A stretch of 64,000 nucleotides of DNA, taken from positions 1,101,383-1,165,382 of the forward strand of contig JACAXG010000008.1 of NCBI GenBank assembly GCA_018881555.1, read 5' to 3'. The position numbers and the translations under genes were made by a program. The notes under the pieces were generated by a model that was not told the DNA's origin, did not search any database, and saw only the letters and a list, made by a program, of their open reading frames with translations. Below, in pieces: positions 12,037 to 21,881 of this stretch. The stretch is from Amblyornis subalaris (Eukaryota > Chordata > Aves > Passeriformes > Ptilonorhynchidae). Position 1 is the first letter of the stretch. Each line of letters begins with the position of its first letter.

Positions 12037-15000
12037 CCTCAGCTCCCTGCCCCTGCCCTCGGCGCTGCCTTTGACCCATGAGCAGCCTCTGGACAGGGAC
12101 TGAGGTGTCAGGAGCACGGCCAGGAGCTGCCACAAAGGGAAGGGCCAGCCCAGCCCCGCTGTCCATCCCCTGTGCCCACGCCAGGGTCCAGCTGCTGTCC
12201 GGGGCTGACCTGAGGCTCCTGTGGTGTGGCAGAGGGAGAGCTGTTCCCACAGAGCATCCTCCTCCCATCGCCCTCTCACCCTGCACAGCCACGGGCCAAC
12301 CTCTCCATGTTCCTCCCTGTTTTCCATCAGTTCCTGCCTCTCCTCCCTTCACTCGCTCCCCACACGGGAGCAGCCAAGCCCAAACACAACCTGTTGCTGG
12401 TGCTGCTAAAGCCCCTGAGGTGGCTCAGCATTGCTAAACCACCTCTCTTCTCTCTTCATCACACCATCGATCCTTCTGAGCCCTGCCACGATCATGACGC
12501 GAGACAGGCAGGATGGAAAAGCCGAAGAGGCTTGACAGGGCTGCCCCAGGGTGACACAGAGGGGCTCCGTCCCCTCCTCGCCCAGCACAGCCCAGCGCCG
12601 GAGCCTGCTCTCCCTTCCCAGCCCAAGCCCCGAGCAAGACCTTAAGAAACAGCTCACATTGACAGCATTATACCAAAAATCGTGGTTTTGTATATCTACA
12701 ACAACAGAACAACACCCACAGCCATGTTCAGAGGCAGAAGCAGAACCATCGTCAGCATGAAATCTTGAGACCTACGACTGCTCCGAGCCATCCCCTCCAC
12801 CCCCACAGCTCAGGTAATCCTTTTCCCAAAAAAACAGAGCCAAACCAGAGCTGTTGGATGTGCCCTAAGCAGGAAAACCTTGGACCTTCCTCACCCCAGG
12901 CAGCGCAGGGCACCAGGAAGGGGAGGTGTCCAAGCTGCCTCCTCCTCTCCCTGTGAGCATCACAGGCCAGGGAGCCCAAGTGCTTCACACGATCCCAATG
13001 CACAGAAAGGTGATCTCCCATCAGGAGCACGTCCCAGGGCTTTGGGCACCCTTGCCAAGCTCATTTGGAAGGGCTGGGAAGGGAGGCACTGGCGGCGTCA
13101 CCCGTCAGCCGCGGGCAGAGCCTGGCGGAGCTCACACAGCATCTTAATGNCTCTCCACATCCCAAATGACACAGCAGAAGTGTCCTCCTCACAGAGCCTC
13201 AACCACGGGCACCTTGGGCTGGACTCTCTGTCTGCCAGAGGCTCTCTGTCCCTGGAGAAGGAGCGGGATCCCTGTGGGAAGTCAGGCGTGCCCGGGGTGC
13301 CCCGTCCCGCCCCGACACCGGCTCTGCTGCAGAAGGCCTTGGTACAGAACACAGCCCACGGAGCTGGACACCCCCCGAGCACCCCCTGCACCCCACCCAG
13401 CGACCCCCCAGCTGCCAAAATACGGCTCACACCCCCCGCGGGGCCCTGGGGACACCAAAGAGCTCAGCCCCCCCNGACACCCATCGCCGTCAGCCTCTCC
13501 TGGTGCAGCTCCCGGGGTGGAGAGCTCTGCCAGCCCTGCAGGGCTGGGCACTCCAGCCAGGGGACACACCAGGGGACTGCCCAGGAGGGACCCGTGCCCT
13601 GGGCAGGGGCAGGGCCGCCGTCTTCTCCTGGTCCAGAGCAGGACCAAGCTTTATTCCCAATAAATTGGTGATGGTCCAGGATAACTCCAGTGCCTTCAGC
13701 AGGAGCAGGACCTNGTGAATCATCAGGAACAAGCAAAGCTTTGGAAATCCTTGTTTTCCTTCAGATTCCTCTCTGCCTGGATACCCCCTCCACCACACTA
13801 ATGACCTGACTATATTGGATTCCATGCTCTCCAAACAGCCTTAATTACATGCTTCGTATCTCCCAATATTATGATAAAATTCATCATAGTCCAACGTCTG
13901 GGACAGTCAGCATTGTCACTCATTGAGATTAATTTGAATATGACTATAAATAGAAATAACAACATCTGATATTATGAAACAGAGTATTGTGCTGGATGGG
14001 TTTAATGCCTCCAAGCGAAACTCATTTAATAGAATAAAATATGGAATAGAGTACATGTAGTTTTGTAGTATTAGTGTTATGAGATTCCAAACCAGATCAA
14101 TAATTCTTTCATAAAAATTAATGCCTTGAAATGATCCCTCCATTTGTCATTCCAGAGAGGTCACCTTATTTCGCTCCAAAGAGTAAATTGGGAACAGCAC
14201 AAAGAACTTGCTGAATGTCTGCTCTGCCTGTTCCTGCACCCCTTGTGCCAGCCCCAATTATCCCTGACTCCTCTGCCTGTCAGCCCTCCCTGTCCCTCTC
14301 CATGGAGAGCATCCCTCTCCTGGTAGAACCAGTCTCCTTCCCAGTGACCCTTTGCAGTCCCTCCTGCCTCAAGAGAGACACTCCAAAACACATTAAGAGC
14401 CAAGATTATTGCTCAAATTGAATTTTGCCTTGTCAAGAATATGAATTTTACCTCCAAAACACGGCATTCCAGAAAAATATAGCCACAGCACCTCCAGCCT
14501 CCCATCAGTAACTCCCCACGTGAAATTCTTGAAGTGAGGATTTGCCTTGCCTTTAGATTTATACAGGGAAAATCAGATCCCATATCCATGCAATGCAGCC
14601 TCGCAGCTCAGGCACAGCACACCAGAACCGTGTGGCCCAGGGTGCTGACACACATCAGGTGCCTCACCACCAACAAGGACAAATATTTAGAGGCTGTTGA
14701 AATGAAAGCTCCTTGAGGAACACAAAAACTCCTTTTTTTTTGAGAAGAGGCAAAGAATCAAAGGTTGCCGTTTCCTATTTTCAGCTTTTTGTTCCATTGT
14801 CTACAGGAGAAACTGAAAAATGTGGAGTTCTCCTGAAACGTCTTTTGTAAAATGAATCATTACTCCATGGCCTAAAAACTATTGTCTTAGTTAAAGTTAG
14901 GAGAGGAAAATGCAAGAATCGGGGAATGAGTTACAATAAATTGGCATCCAGAGAAAAATCTTGCTGAGGTGTGTTGGTTTTCTCCCCCCCAGCNCCCAGT

Positions 15001-18000
15001 GAGAGCCCAGGAACATTCCATCAATTAACCCCCTCGGCATCCCATGAGGGCAAGGTCAGCACGAGGGGCTCAACACCCATCCTTTGCATGGAAACTACAT
15101 CCCATGGAATGGGCCTACATCCCACATTCCTGCAGGACACCTGGACTAAGAGCAGAGAGGGAGGAACAGCCAGTTTGCAAACACTTTCCCGGGAACTGAA
15201 GGAGTTTCTAGAAACTGATGAGATGAACAGCCTGAAACTCATTAAAAAACAAACCCTTCCACAGGATCTCTTGGAACCATGGGATCGCACGTGGTTCTGC
15301 ACAGCCGGTCTCACACAGCCCTTCTCCCCTGTGCCCCAGGGGTGTTCCCAGCAGGAGCAGGCTCCCATGCTCCCTCCCTTCATTCCCTGGCTGCAGAGCC
15401 CCATCCCCATCCCCACGGCCCAGCCCGACAGCCTCCCTCGGAGAGCCTGGGAAAAACGTGTGCATTTCCCAAGAAAAGAGCAGCATCCAGCTCAGAGCTG
15501 CACTTTTAAGCTCCCTTCCTTTCCAAATAATCTCATTTTTGTGATTACTGTGTCTAGAGCAGAAGGCAGGACTGCAACTGTCATCTCCCTCCTTCGGCAG
15601 GGAGGAAATGCAGCCAACATCCCCCGGGGAGATCAGGGATGCTCCAATTTACACTCCACATCTCCCTGCACTCCTTCAACCCACTGTGCTGAAAAGCTCC
15701 CTGGAGGGGCTCGGTAACAGCCCCCCTTGGGCCACGGGAGCCACTCCTGATAAAATCACACAGGTATTTAGACAAGAACAAAATCATTGCTGATTGATTC
15801 TTTCCAATTGCATCCACCGAGGACACAAAACGGAGCAGGAATTTGTTCGTTATTCAAGCTCATCACGAGAAACCTGTAGTGCTAAGGGAGCACAAAAATT
15901 AATTTTCCGGCATAAAAAAGAAATCAGGGTGCTGATATTCCCTGTATTGCACGATTCTACTCCCAGAAAACATGAAACAACCTGGCAATGCTTTTTCAGC
16001 ATAGTTATTCGATTTTCAAGGAGTTCCATTTGTAAGGAAAGCTACGACTCTGCAAAGGAACAGCATTTTTTCCAAAGCAAAACCAGCAGCCTAAAAACAT
16101 CCTGCCTTGAACTCCCCGGTGCATTTGGAAGCAGCTTTCCAAATTATTTCAGTGTTATTTTTAGGAGAGATATTTAATTTACGACCGAGCTGCTATTTTT
16201 TGGTGTGCACTCATGGAATTGTATTTTGAAACAGTCCCAGTGTTTGACACACTTGGATATTGGTGCATGGCCACCTCCACGCTCCAGCACCCAGAGTCTG
16301 CTCCCTCCTGGAGCATTCCCCCCAGTGCTGCAGCACAGGCAGGCCCCGGGGCTGGGCACACCCCTGCCCTGCTCCCCACATTCCCGGCTGAGCAGCCCTT
16401 CCCGGCTGCATGGGGATGGGATACAGCCAGAGAGGGCTGTGTCACTGTCACCCCTCTCAGGGCACTCACATCCTGCTGCATGGGATGAAGGCAAACAAAA
16501 GAGATGGAAAAATAAAGAATCCAGCCCGAGGCACCTCCCAGCTCGACCCTTCCGAGGAAGCCATGGCCCAGCTGGAGAGAGCTCCTGTGCCCTCAGCCAT
16601 GCAGCCCTGCTCCACACAGCTCAGTGTGGGCTCTGCCCTGCTCCCGACCAGGGACTGTCGGTGCTCTTCAACATTTCAGCCAAAGTAACTCCCAGGATGT
16701 CCCACACAACGTCCCTGGCACCGGGGTGAAGCCTCCCCCTCCCCCAGACCCTGCACTCGCACCGGGCAGTTCCATCCCTCGGCAGTTCCATCCCTCATCA
16801 GTTCGTTCTGGAAGAGGAATCCTGCTGCAGGTGGCCTGGTGAGGCATCCTGCGCCCACTGGCAATCCCTGTCCCCGTGGGCAATCCCTGCGCCCGCCAGC
16901 ACCGTGTCCACCCGTGCTGTGTGACTCAGCAGAGCACTGACCACCCCCAGGACCTCGGCTTTGCTCCACCAGCACGAACACAGTGGGAGAAAGGGAGACA
17001 CAGGGCTACAGCTCCTTCCCTGGGCTCCAGCAGCAGCTGGGGCTTCCCCACGCTCCTGGAGGAATCCTCCCACCCCAACTATTCCCACCATCTTCTATCC
17101 AAAGTGCAGTTCAGGGATCAGTGAGGAGAGAGGTGCAGAGACAGAGGGAGGGACTCATCACACAGCAAACACCCCAAGTGTCATGGAGATCCCTCACATC
17201 ATTTTTCACCAAAGGAAAGCTCCTACAAAACTTCCAGCAGTAATTACACGGATGAATTCCAGGCAGAGGACCCCGGCACTGCCTTCCCCTGCTGATCCAC
17301 CTGTTGGCTTTGGCTGACGACGCTCCCAGCCCCCTGTGCTGGCTTGGGAACGGGGGAGCTGCACGGAGAGATAACAGAACTCCTCATGCAGAGAGGAAGA
17401 TGAACAGCCTGGATCTTGCCCCTCCTGGGGAGGAAGTGCCTGCAGCACCAGGAGCTGGCTGAGGGAGCCCTGCTGTGCTCTCAATAGGTTTTTTATATAT
17501 ATATATATATATGCACCACAGAGATGATTTTCTCCCTACATTAAGGCAGAGCACAAATACTTCTCTTCCAATATACTGTCAGAGAACCAGAAACACCAGT
17601 AAGATTTCTTTGCCGGGGCCTCCACAGATGGAAAGAGGTTTTATCTACCAGATGTGAGGGAAAAGCCAATCTGGGCATGAAAATAAGCATTGAAGAGCCA
17701 TCCACCCACCCCTCACCCCCCTGCCACGGGCAGCGAAACCCACAGCGACCCCTGAGAAACAAGCTGGCTGTGACACTCAGGAATTTCAGAGAGCACCAAG
17801 GTTAACAAGATTTTTTTGTGCTTGGCTACTTGGTTTTCTTCTTTGCAGCAACTTAGAGCTTCTCACCCACCCACACACAATGGCACTTAGTTGTTGAACA
17901 GGTCCAGTTCTCCTCCTAAAATAGTTTTCTATTTCTCATTGGCTGAACATGTTCTGAACTGTGTTTTGAAGGAAGAGAGGACAATGGGGAACCGTTCTAG

Positions 18001-18523
18001 TGCATGAAAGATCTGCTTCAAAGCGGCTGATCCAAGGTGTAGAATATATATTCAGTAAAATTGCTCAGTAAGGGCCATTTCCTGCTTTCTGGATGATTTG
18101 GTTAAACAGCAATTTTGAACAGATGCTTAGTCACAATACATTAAAATATTTAGTTTATATAAATATCTCTACATGGAGAAACTGTCCAAATATCTTATTT
18201 TCTGCAAACTCCATTACGTAACGTATCACCAAAGACTTTGCAGGTGTTGTGGCATTATCCAAAGGGCCCCGGGTGCCTGCGATTTCCTTCCGAACAAGAT
18301 CCCGGCCAGGAGTGCCCAGGACTTGCTCTGGGATGAGAACTGGTGTGACAGAGCCGGCTCATCCCACCCTCGCGGCTGCTGGGAGCCCCGAGCAGCCGCT
18401 GAACCAGTACTGGAGCACAACTTCAGCACCAAACCCGTCCCTTCGGCTCCTGGGCTCGGCTCACGCAGAGCATGAGCTCATCCGGGCTGCAGCCCAGGGA
18501 GCGGGTTTGGAACGCGAGGGAGC
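12037..18523. other. Intronic single-copy DNA, no gene seen
   Basis: GC-richer patches occur at 12080-12650, 12880-13640, 15000-15480 and 16270-17060. AT-rich stretches occur at 13800-14130, 14720-14960, 15770-16200 and 17800-18210. The 13800-14130 block has many TAAT-type homeodomain cores and no repeat signature, so it could be a conserved non-coding element, but conservation cannot be judged here. No exon was recognised. Confidence 0.55.
17494..17512. repeat. (TA)n microsatellite
   Basis: About 9 uninterrupted TA dinucleotides following a short T run. Confidence 0.95.
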
Positions 18524-18710
18524 GATGCCGGGAGCGGAGCGATGCCGGGAGCGGGGCGATGGATGCCAGGAGGGAGCCGGGAGCGGGGCGATGGATGCCA
18601 GGAGGGAGCCGGGAGCGGGGCGATGGATGCCAGGAGGGAGCCGGGAGCGGGGCGATGCCGGGAGCGGGGCGATGGATGCCAGGAGGGAGCCGGGAGCGGG
18701 GCGATGCCAG
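18524..18710. repeat. Mosaic 17/32-bp minisatellite in first intron
   Basis: Built from two related modules: a 17-mer (GATGCCGGGAGCGGGGC) and a 32-mer that starts GATGGATGCCAGGAGG and ends in the same GGAGCGGGGC core. Module order is 17-17-32-32-32-17-32, then a broken unit. It lies inside the CpG island about 1.4 kb downstream of the exon 1 donor. Open frames across it on both strands reflect the repeat. Confidence 0.95.
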
Positions 18711-20148
18711 GCACGAGCGGGGCTGAGCCCGCGGGGGCAGCGCTGCCGAACGAGGAGCCGCACAAAGCCACGGAAACTGTGGGAGATTCGGCACAGCGCT
18801 GGATCCGGCAGCGATGCGCTTGAATTCGCCAAGAGGGGGAGGCGAGCGGGGAAAAGCAGCAGCTCCCTGGTATTCTCTCAGGAAAACGGACAGGACCGAG
18901 CCCGGGCGGGCAGAGCACAGGGCAGCGATGGGAGAAGGCGGCACCGCTCCGCTCGCCTCGGATGCGGCGGCCGGAGATGGCACCGGCAGCCAGATGGGAA
19001 TGAGGAGGATCGGCGGCTGCTGACGGCACGGAGTGCNTTTGCCGTGAAAACCTCACAAGTTTCCAGCTGGGAAAAGCGGGGGATCTCTCCGCCCGCTGCA
19101 CAAAAATAAAAAAATCCCTCCACCACCTTCCGCATGCGAAGGCGTAGGACAGGGAGCGAGGAACTCCGCTGCTCACGATGCATCTGGTGGCGCTTCTGTC
19201 ACTGTCACCGCACCCGCGAGCGCTGCCGAGGAGCCCCCGGCGCTCGCTGCGGGGCCCGGCGGCCGCGCCGGCGCTCCGGGGGGACATCCAGCCCCGGGGG
19301 GACATGCCAGCCCCCCGGAGACCAACCCCCGGTCGGACCCGGAGAGATGCCCGCCCACGGACAGGGGCGGGAGGAGGCAGGGGGGTGACAAGTCTCCGTG
19401 CCCAGACACCCACCGAGGTTCAGCCCCGGGGGCGAGCGGGGCGCGATCGCAGCGCGCCCGGGGGGGAGAGACGAGGAGGGGGAGCACGGGCAGGCGCTGC
19501 AGCGCATCTCACACGCACACACACACACACGCACACACACGGTTCTCTAATCCTCCGGCTCTGCTCATCCCTCGGCTCCTCCCGGAGCCTGGGTCGGCGC
19601 GGAGCGGCGCTCCCGGGCTGCAGCCGCCCCGGTGCCCGCCGCTCCATCCAGCCGGGCTCGGGAGGGCAGCGGGACTCGACCCGGGCGGGGGCTGGCTGCT
19701 GGGGCTGCCCCGCGCAGCCCCGTCTCCGCCGGAGAAAGCCCCTCCCGACCCTCTCCCGGTCCCCTCCAGGCCCCCCGCGACCCCCGGGCCGGGGGCGGCC
19801 GCGGCCCCGCCAGCCCTGCCCGCACCGCCGGGATTCCATGCGCGGAGCCGTCCCGGCCGTGCCCGCCGGGATGCCCTGCGCCCGCATCCCCGCCGAGCCA
19901 CGGCTCTGTCTAACGCAAACCCATCGCAACCAGCGCCTCTTCTTTTCCTTTTTTTTTTCCCCCTCCTTTCCCTCAGGGAGTGCTTCGTGCAAATGGGGCG
20001 ATAAATCCAGAAAGCGCCACGCACCGTGGAGAAGGGAGCCGGGGAGGGCGGCGGGGAGGGAGAGCGGCTGCTCCGGAGGGAGGCGGATGGAGCACCTGGA
20101 GAGGCACGAGGGGAGCCGGGAGCGGCGGAGCCCGCGGCACGGCCCTAC
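18711..20148. other. CpG-island part of intron 1 next to exon 1
   Basis: Very GC-rich, with dense CpG and a pyrimidine tract near 19940-19975 on the plus strand. No coding homology was seen in any frame outside exon 1. Regulatory content is likely from position but not resolvable by eye. Confidence 0.6.
19509..19540. repeat. (CA)n microsatellite
   Basis: Interrupted CA repeat with two CG interruptions, about 16 dinucleotides, in intron 1 about 600 bp downstream of the exon 1 donor. Confidence 0.95.
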
Positions 20149-20151
20149 CTG
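20143..20151 (-). other. GRM7: Splice donor of GRM7 exon 1
   Basis: Read on the minus strand the exon ends CAG and the intron begins GTAGGG, matching the vertebrate donor consensus at -3 to +3 and at +5. The conserved protein homology stops exactly here: the frame continues past it with Gly/Pro/Arg-rich sequence unlike any receptor, so the boundary is supported by both splice consensus and protein conservation. Confidence 0.92.
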
Positions 20152-20658
20152 GAACAGCCGGAGGATGTTGGCCACCATAATGGACACGGAACTTCCCGAC
20201 GCCCCGATCACCCCAACTACTTTCTCCGGCTTGACGAAGACGGGCGGCTCGCCGTTGGTGCACCTCACGTCGGAGGTGTCCTTCTGGATGAGCGCCTGGA
20301 CGAAGGTGAGGGACTGCTCCAGCGCGTAGGTGTCCCGGGAGCAGGTGTCCAGGATGCGGGCGCCCAGCGTGACGTTGGGCAGCAGGTCCGGGTCGCTGTT
20401 GATCTGGTCCAGGGCGTAGAGCATCGCCTCCAGCCTGTGGATGCCGTTCTCCTTCTTGATGTCCCCGCAGGGGGAGCCCGGGGGGCCCTTGGCGTGCACG
20501 GGGAAGAGGCCGCCCAGGGTGATGTCCCCCTCCAGGCGGATGGAGTGGGGCGCGTACATCTCCTGCCCGCGGGCCGCCTCCCCGAGCAGCAGCTCCAGCA
20601 GGCAGCAGGGCAGCTCGAGCAGCGCCAGCAGCCGCAGCAGCCTGCCCGGCCGGACCAT
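20149..20658 (-). CDS. GRM7: GRM7 exon 1: metabotropic glutamate receptor 7, N-terminus (partial CDS)
   Basis: First coding exon of a group III metabotropic glutamate receptor, a class C GPCR that acts presynaptically through Gi/o to lower cAMP and damp transmitter release. The exon encodes 170 residues. Residues 1 to about 31 are a Leu-rich signal peptide ending near AARGQ. The start of the Venus-flytrap glutamate-binding domain follows, with [29 protein letters not shown], the [20 protein letters not shown] block and [20 protein letters not shown]71, R75 and S156 match the positions of mammalian GRM7 ligand-pocket residues N74, R78 and S159 (offset 3). C64, C106 and C133 are present, and N95 (NVT) is a glycosylation sequon. 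AHSIR-type wording [10 protein letters not shown], together with CGDIKKENG and [13 protein letters not shown], favours GRM7 over GRM4, GRM6 and GRM8. The ATG has A at -3 and G at +4. The exon ends CTGTTCCAG before GTAGGG, a phase-0 donor. No N falls in the exon. The remaining exons lie beyond the window's left end. Confidence 0.96.
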
Positions 20659-20812
20659 GGTGATGCCGCCGCCGCCGCCCCGGGCGCTGCCCCGCGCTCC
20701 CCGGGGCCGGCCCGGGCGGGATGGCCGGGGCGGGGTGGCCGGGGCGGGGTGGCCGCGGGAGGGTGCGGGATCGGCCGCTCCCGCCCGCCTCGCCCGCTCC
20801 CGGCACCGGCAC
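20659..20812 (-). other. GRM7: Inferred GRM7 5'UTR
   Basis: The start codon lies about 180 bp downstream of the TTTAAA element, so the leader would be roughly 150 nt if that element sets the start site. The inferred leader has no ATG in any minus-strand frame, which makes the chosen initiation codon unambiguous. It carries a (GGC)5 run at 20665-20679 immediately before the start context and a 14-bp tandem duplication at 20727-20754. The TSS position is inferred from sequence only. Confidence 0.6.
20727..20754. repeat. 14-bp tandem duplication in inferred 5'UTR
   Basis: GGGGCGGGGTGGCC occurs twice in perfect tandem, between the TTTAAA element and the start codon. It is C-rich in the transcript orientation. 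Confidence 0.9.
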
Positions 20813-20836
20813 TGGGGACCGCGCCGCGCCGCTGCC

Positions 20837-20886
20837 GCTTTAAATGGCCGGGGCCGCCCGCCCCCCGCCCCGCCCCGCCCGCCGCC
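20837..20886 (-). promoter_or_regulatory. GRM7: Candidate GRM7 core promoter: TTTAAA plus GC-box cluster
   Basis: TTTAAA at 20839-20844 is flanked directly on its upstream side (higher coordinates for this minus-strand gene) by a run of GGGCGG-type boxes at about 20860-20885, potential Sp1/KLF sites. This pairing, the CpG island context and a distance of about 180 bp to the strong-context ATG make it the best core promoter candidate. TTTAAA is not a canonical TATA box, and CpG-island promoters often use dispersed starts, so several start sites are possible. Confidence 0.6.
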
Positions 20887-20921
20887 GCTGCGCAGCGCCC
20901 GCCGCACCGCCCCGGGCCGGC

Positions 20922-20943
20922 GGGGACGGGGATCGGGACGGGG
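20922..20943 (+). promoter_or_regulatory. G-quadruplex motif upstream of GRM7 core promoter
   Basis: Four G runs (GGGG, GGGG, GGG, GGGG) separated by loops of 2, 3 and 2 bases on the plus strand, the non-transcribed side being minus. Short loops predict a stable quadruplex. Formation in cells is inferred. Confidence 0.7.
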
Positions 20944-20954
20944 ACGGCCGTAGG

Positions 20955-21050
20955 GATGGGGATGCGGATGCAGATGCGGATGCAGATGCAGATGCAGATG
21001 CGGACGGCGATGCGGACGGGGCTGGCGATGAGGACGGCGATGGGGACAGA
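20955..21050. repeat. Hexamer array (GATGCA/GATGCG and variants), 16 units
   Basis: Sixteen in-phase hexamers: a purer left half (GATGCG, GATGCA) and a degenerate right half (GACGGC, GATGGG, GACAGA). It lies about 110-210 bp upstream of the TTTAAA element. On the minus strand it reads TGCATC-type repeats. Phase is preserved over all 96 bp, consistent with expansion of a 6-bp unit followed by decay at the right end. Confidence 0.92.
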
Positions 21051-21330
21051 GCCGGGGGGTCCCGGCCCCCGCACCGCCCTGCCGGGCATGGGGTTCACAG
21101 GTGTAACCGGAGCCGCCGGCGCTGGGGAGGGGGGGACCGGGGCCGCCCCGCTCCCGCGGCCGCAGCCGGAGCCGGGCTTGGGGCAGCGCGGCTCGGGAGC
21201 GCCCGCCAAAGGCGCATCCGTGGGGAACGCTCGCTGAGCCCCACTGGAGCATCCTCGGCATCCTCCTCCTCCTCCGCCTCGTTCTCCCGGCGGGGAGCGC
21301 ACCGCCGCGGGCTCCCCTCGCCCGCGGGTA

Positions 21331-21370
21331 CGGGGACAGCCGGGGACAGCCGGGGACAGCCGGGGACAGC
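21331..21370. repeat. 10-bp tandem repeat, 4 perfect copies
   Basis: CGGGGACAGC repeated four times without error. The G4 runs spaced by 6 bases could also support a weaker quadruplex on the plus strand. Confidence 0.97.
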
Positions 21371-21881
21371 GAGAGCATCCAGCCGGCGCAGGGCATCCAA
21401 ACCGGCAGTCCGGCTTCTGACATGGAAACGAGATCCTCCGCCCGCCGAGGTGGGTACCGATGGAGCCGGTGAGGAGGAGGAGGAGTTTGGATGTAACCCC
21501 ATACTCCCAAAACCGAAGTAATGCAGCTGATCTCGTTCTATTTTAAGATCTCCAGACCCAATTTTCTTCTGCACACCCGGATCTCGAGGATGCTGGAACA
21601 TCTTGGTTTTGTTCCCTTCACCCCAAAACCGTAGCACCCAAAGGGACAACACCTGTTGCCATTCCCTTCTGTCCAGCAAATCCACACCCTGTCACATTCC
21701 CAATTCCAGAGTAGTGCAGAATGCATCTCTCAGATGTTCCTGCCAGATCAAGCACATTTTTGCAGACAACCTTTAAGTCCCCCTTCGTGANTACGAGACC
21801 AGATGTAGCTGCTGTTCATCATTTGGCCCCTAAAACACACTGGACCAGCAGCACCCTGTGTGTAGTAACCTGCTCAGTTCT
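21371..21881. other. Edge of CpG island into upstream intergenic DNA
   Basis: GC content falls after about 21450. The plus strand has a GGAGGAGGAGGAG purine run near 21470-21486. No gene was seen. Confidence 0.6.

Larger units (their letters stand above)
1..20148 (-). other. GRM7: GRM7 intron 1 (5' part, continues beyond window)
   Basis: All sequence left of the exon 1 donor is intronic by position. I found no exon 2, which in GRM7 orthologs begins right after the conserved LRLFQ with an Ile-Pro-Gln sequence. Mammalian GRM7 intron 1 exceeds 100 kb, so its absence is expected. The intron holds CR1 fragments, two minisatellites and single-copy sequence described in separate entries. Confidence 0.88.
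18480..21450. promoter_or_regulatory. CpG island spanning GRM7 exon 1 and promoter
   Basis: About 3 kb of high GC content with abundant, undepleted CpG, in contrast to the CpG-poor flanks. It covers the first 1.7 kb of intron 1, exon 1, the inferred 5'UTR, the core promoter and about 600 bp of upstream DNA. It ends near 21450, where AT-rich sequence resumes. The composition removes stop codons, which explains the long overlapping frames here, including a 403-codon frame on the plus strand (20026-21237) that is not a gene. The edges are estimated by eye. Confidence 0.88.

Noticed and set aside
11079..12352. Three overlapping minus-strand open frames of 300-357 codons with repeats such as QPQQWSPWS
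   Set aside because: They are the three frames of a stop-free 32-bp minisatellite (32 is not divisible by 3). No homology, no start or splice support.
18419..18438. REST/RE1 site starting TTCAGCACC
   Set aside because: Only the left half-site matches; the GGACAG half is absent at the required spacing. Isolated right halves at 19360 and 21331-21370 lack a left half.
1..20148. GRM7 exon 2 or an alternative first exon within intron 1
   Set aside because: No frame continues the conserved receptor sequence after LRLFQ, and no second receptor-like start was found.
20026..21237. 403-codon plus-strand open frame antisense to GRM7 exon 1
   Set aside because: It is a GC-rich shadow of the exon and the promoter hexamer array; the repeat gives the acidic Ala-Asp stretch. 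No recognisable domain.
19420..21510. 696-codon minus-strand frame as one protein with a long N-terminal extension on GRM7
   Set aside because: Only 20149-20658 has receptor homology. The parts on either side are stop-free because of composition, and the inferred leader contains no ATG.
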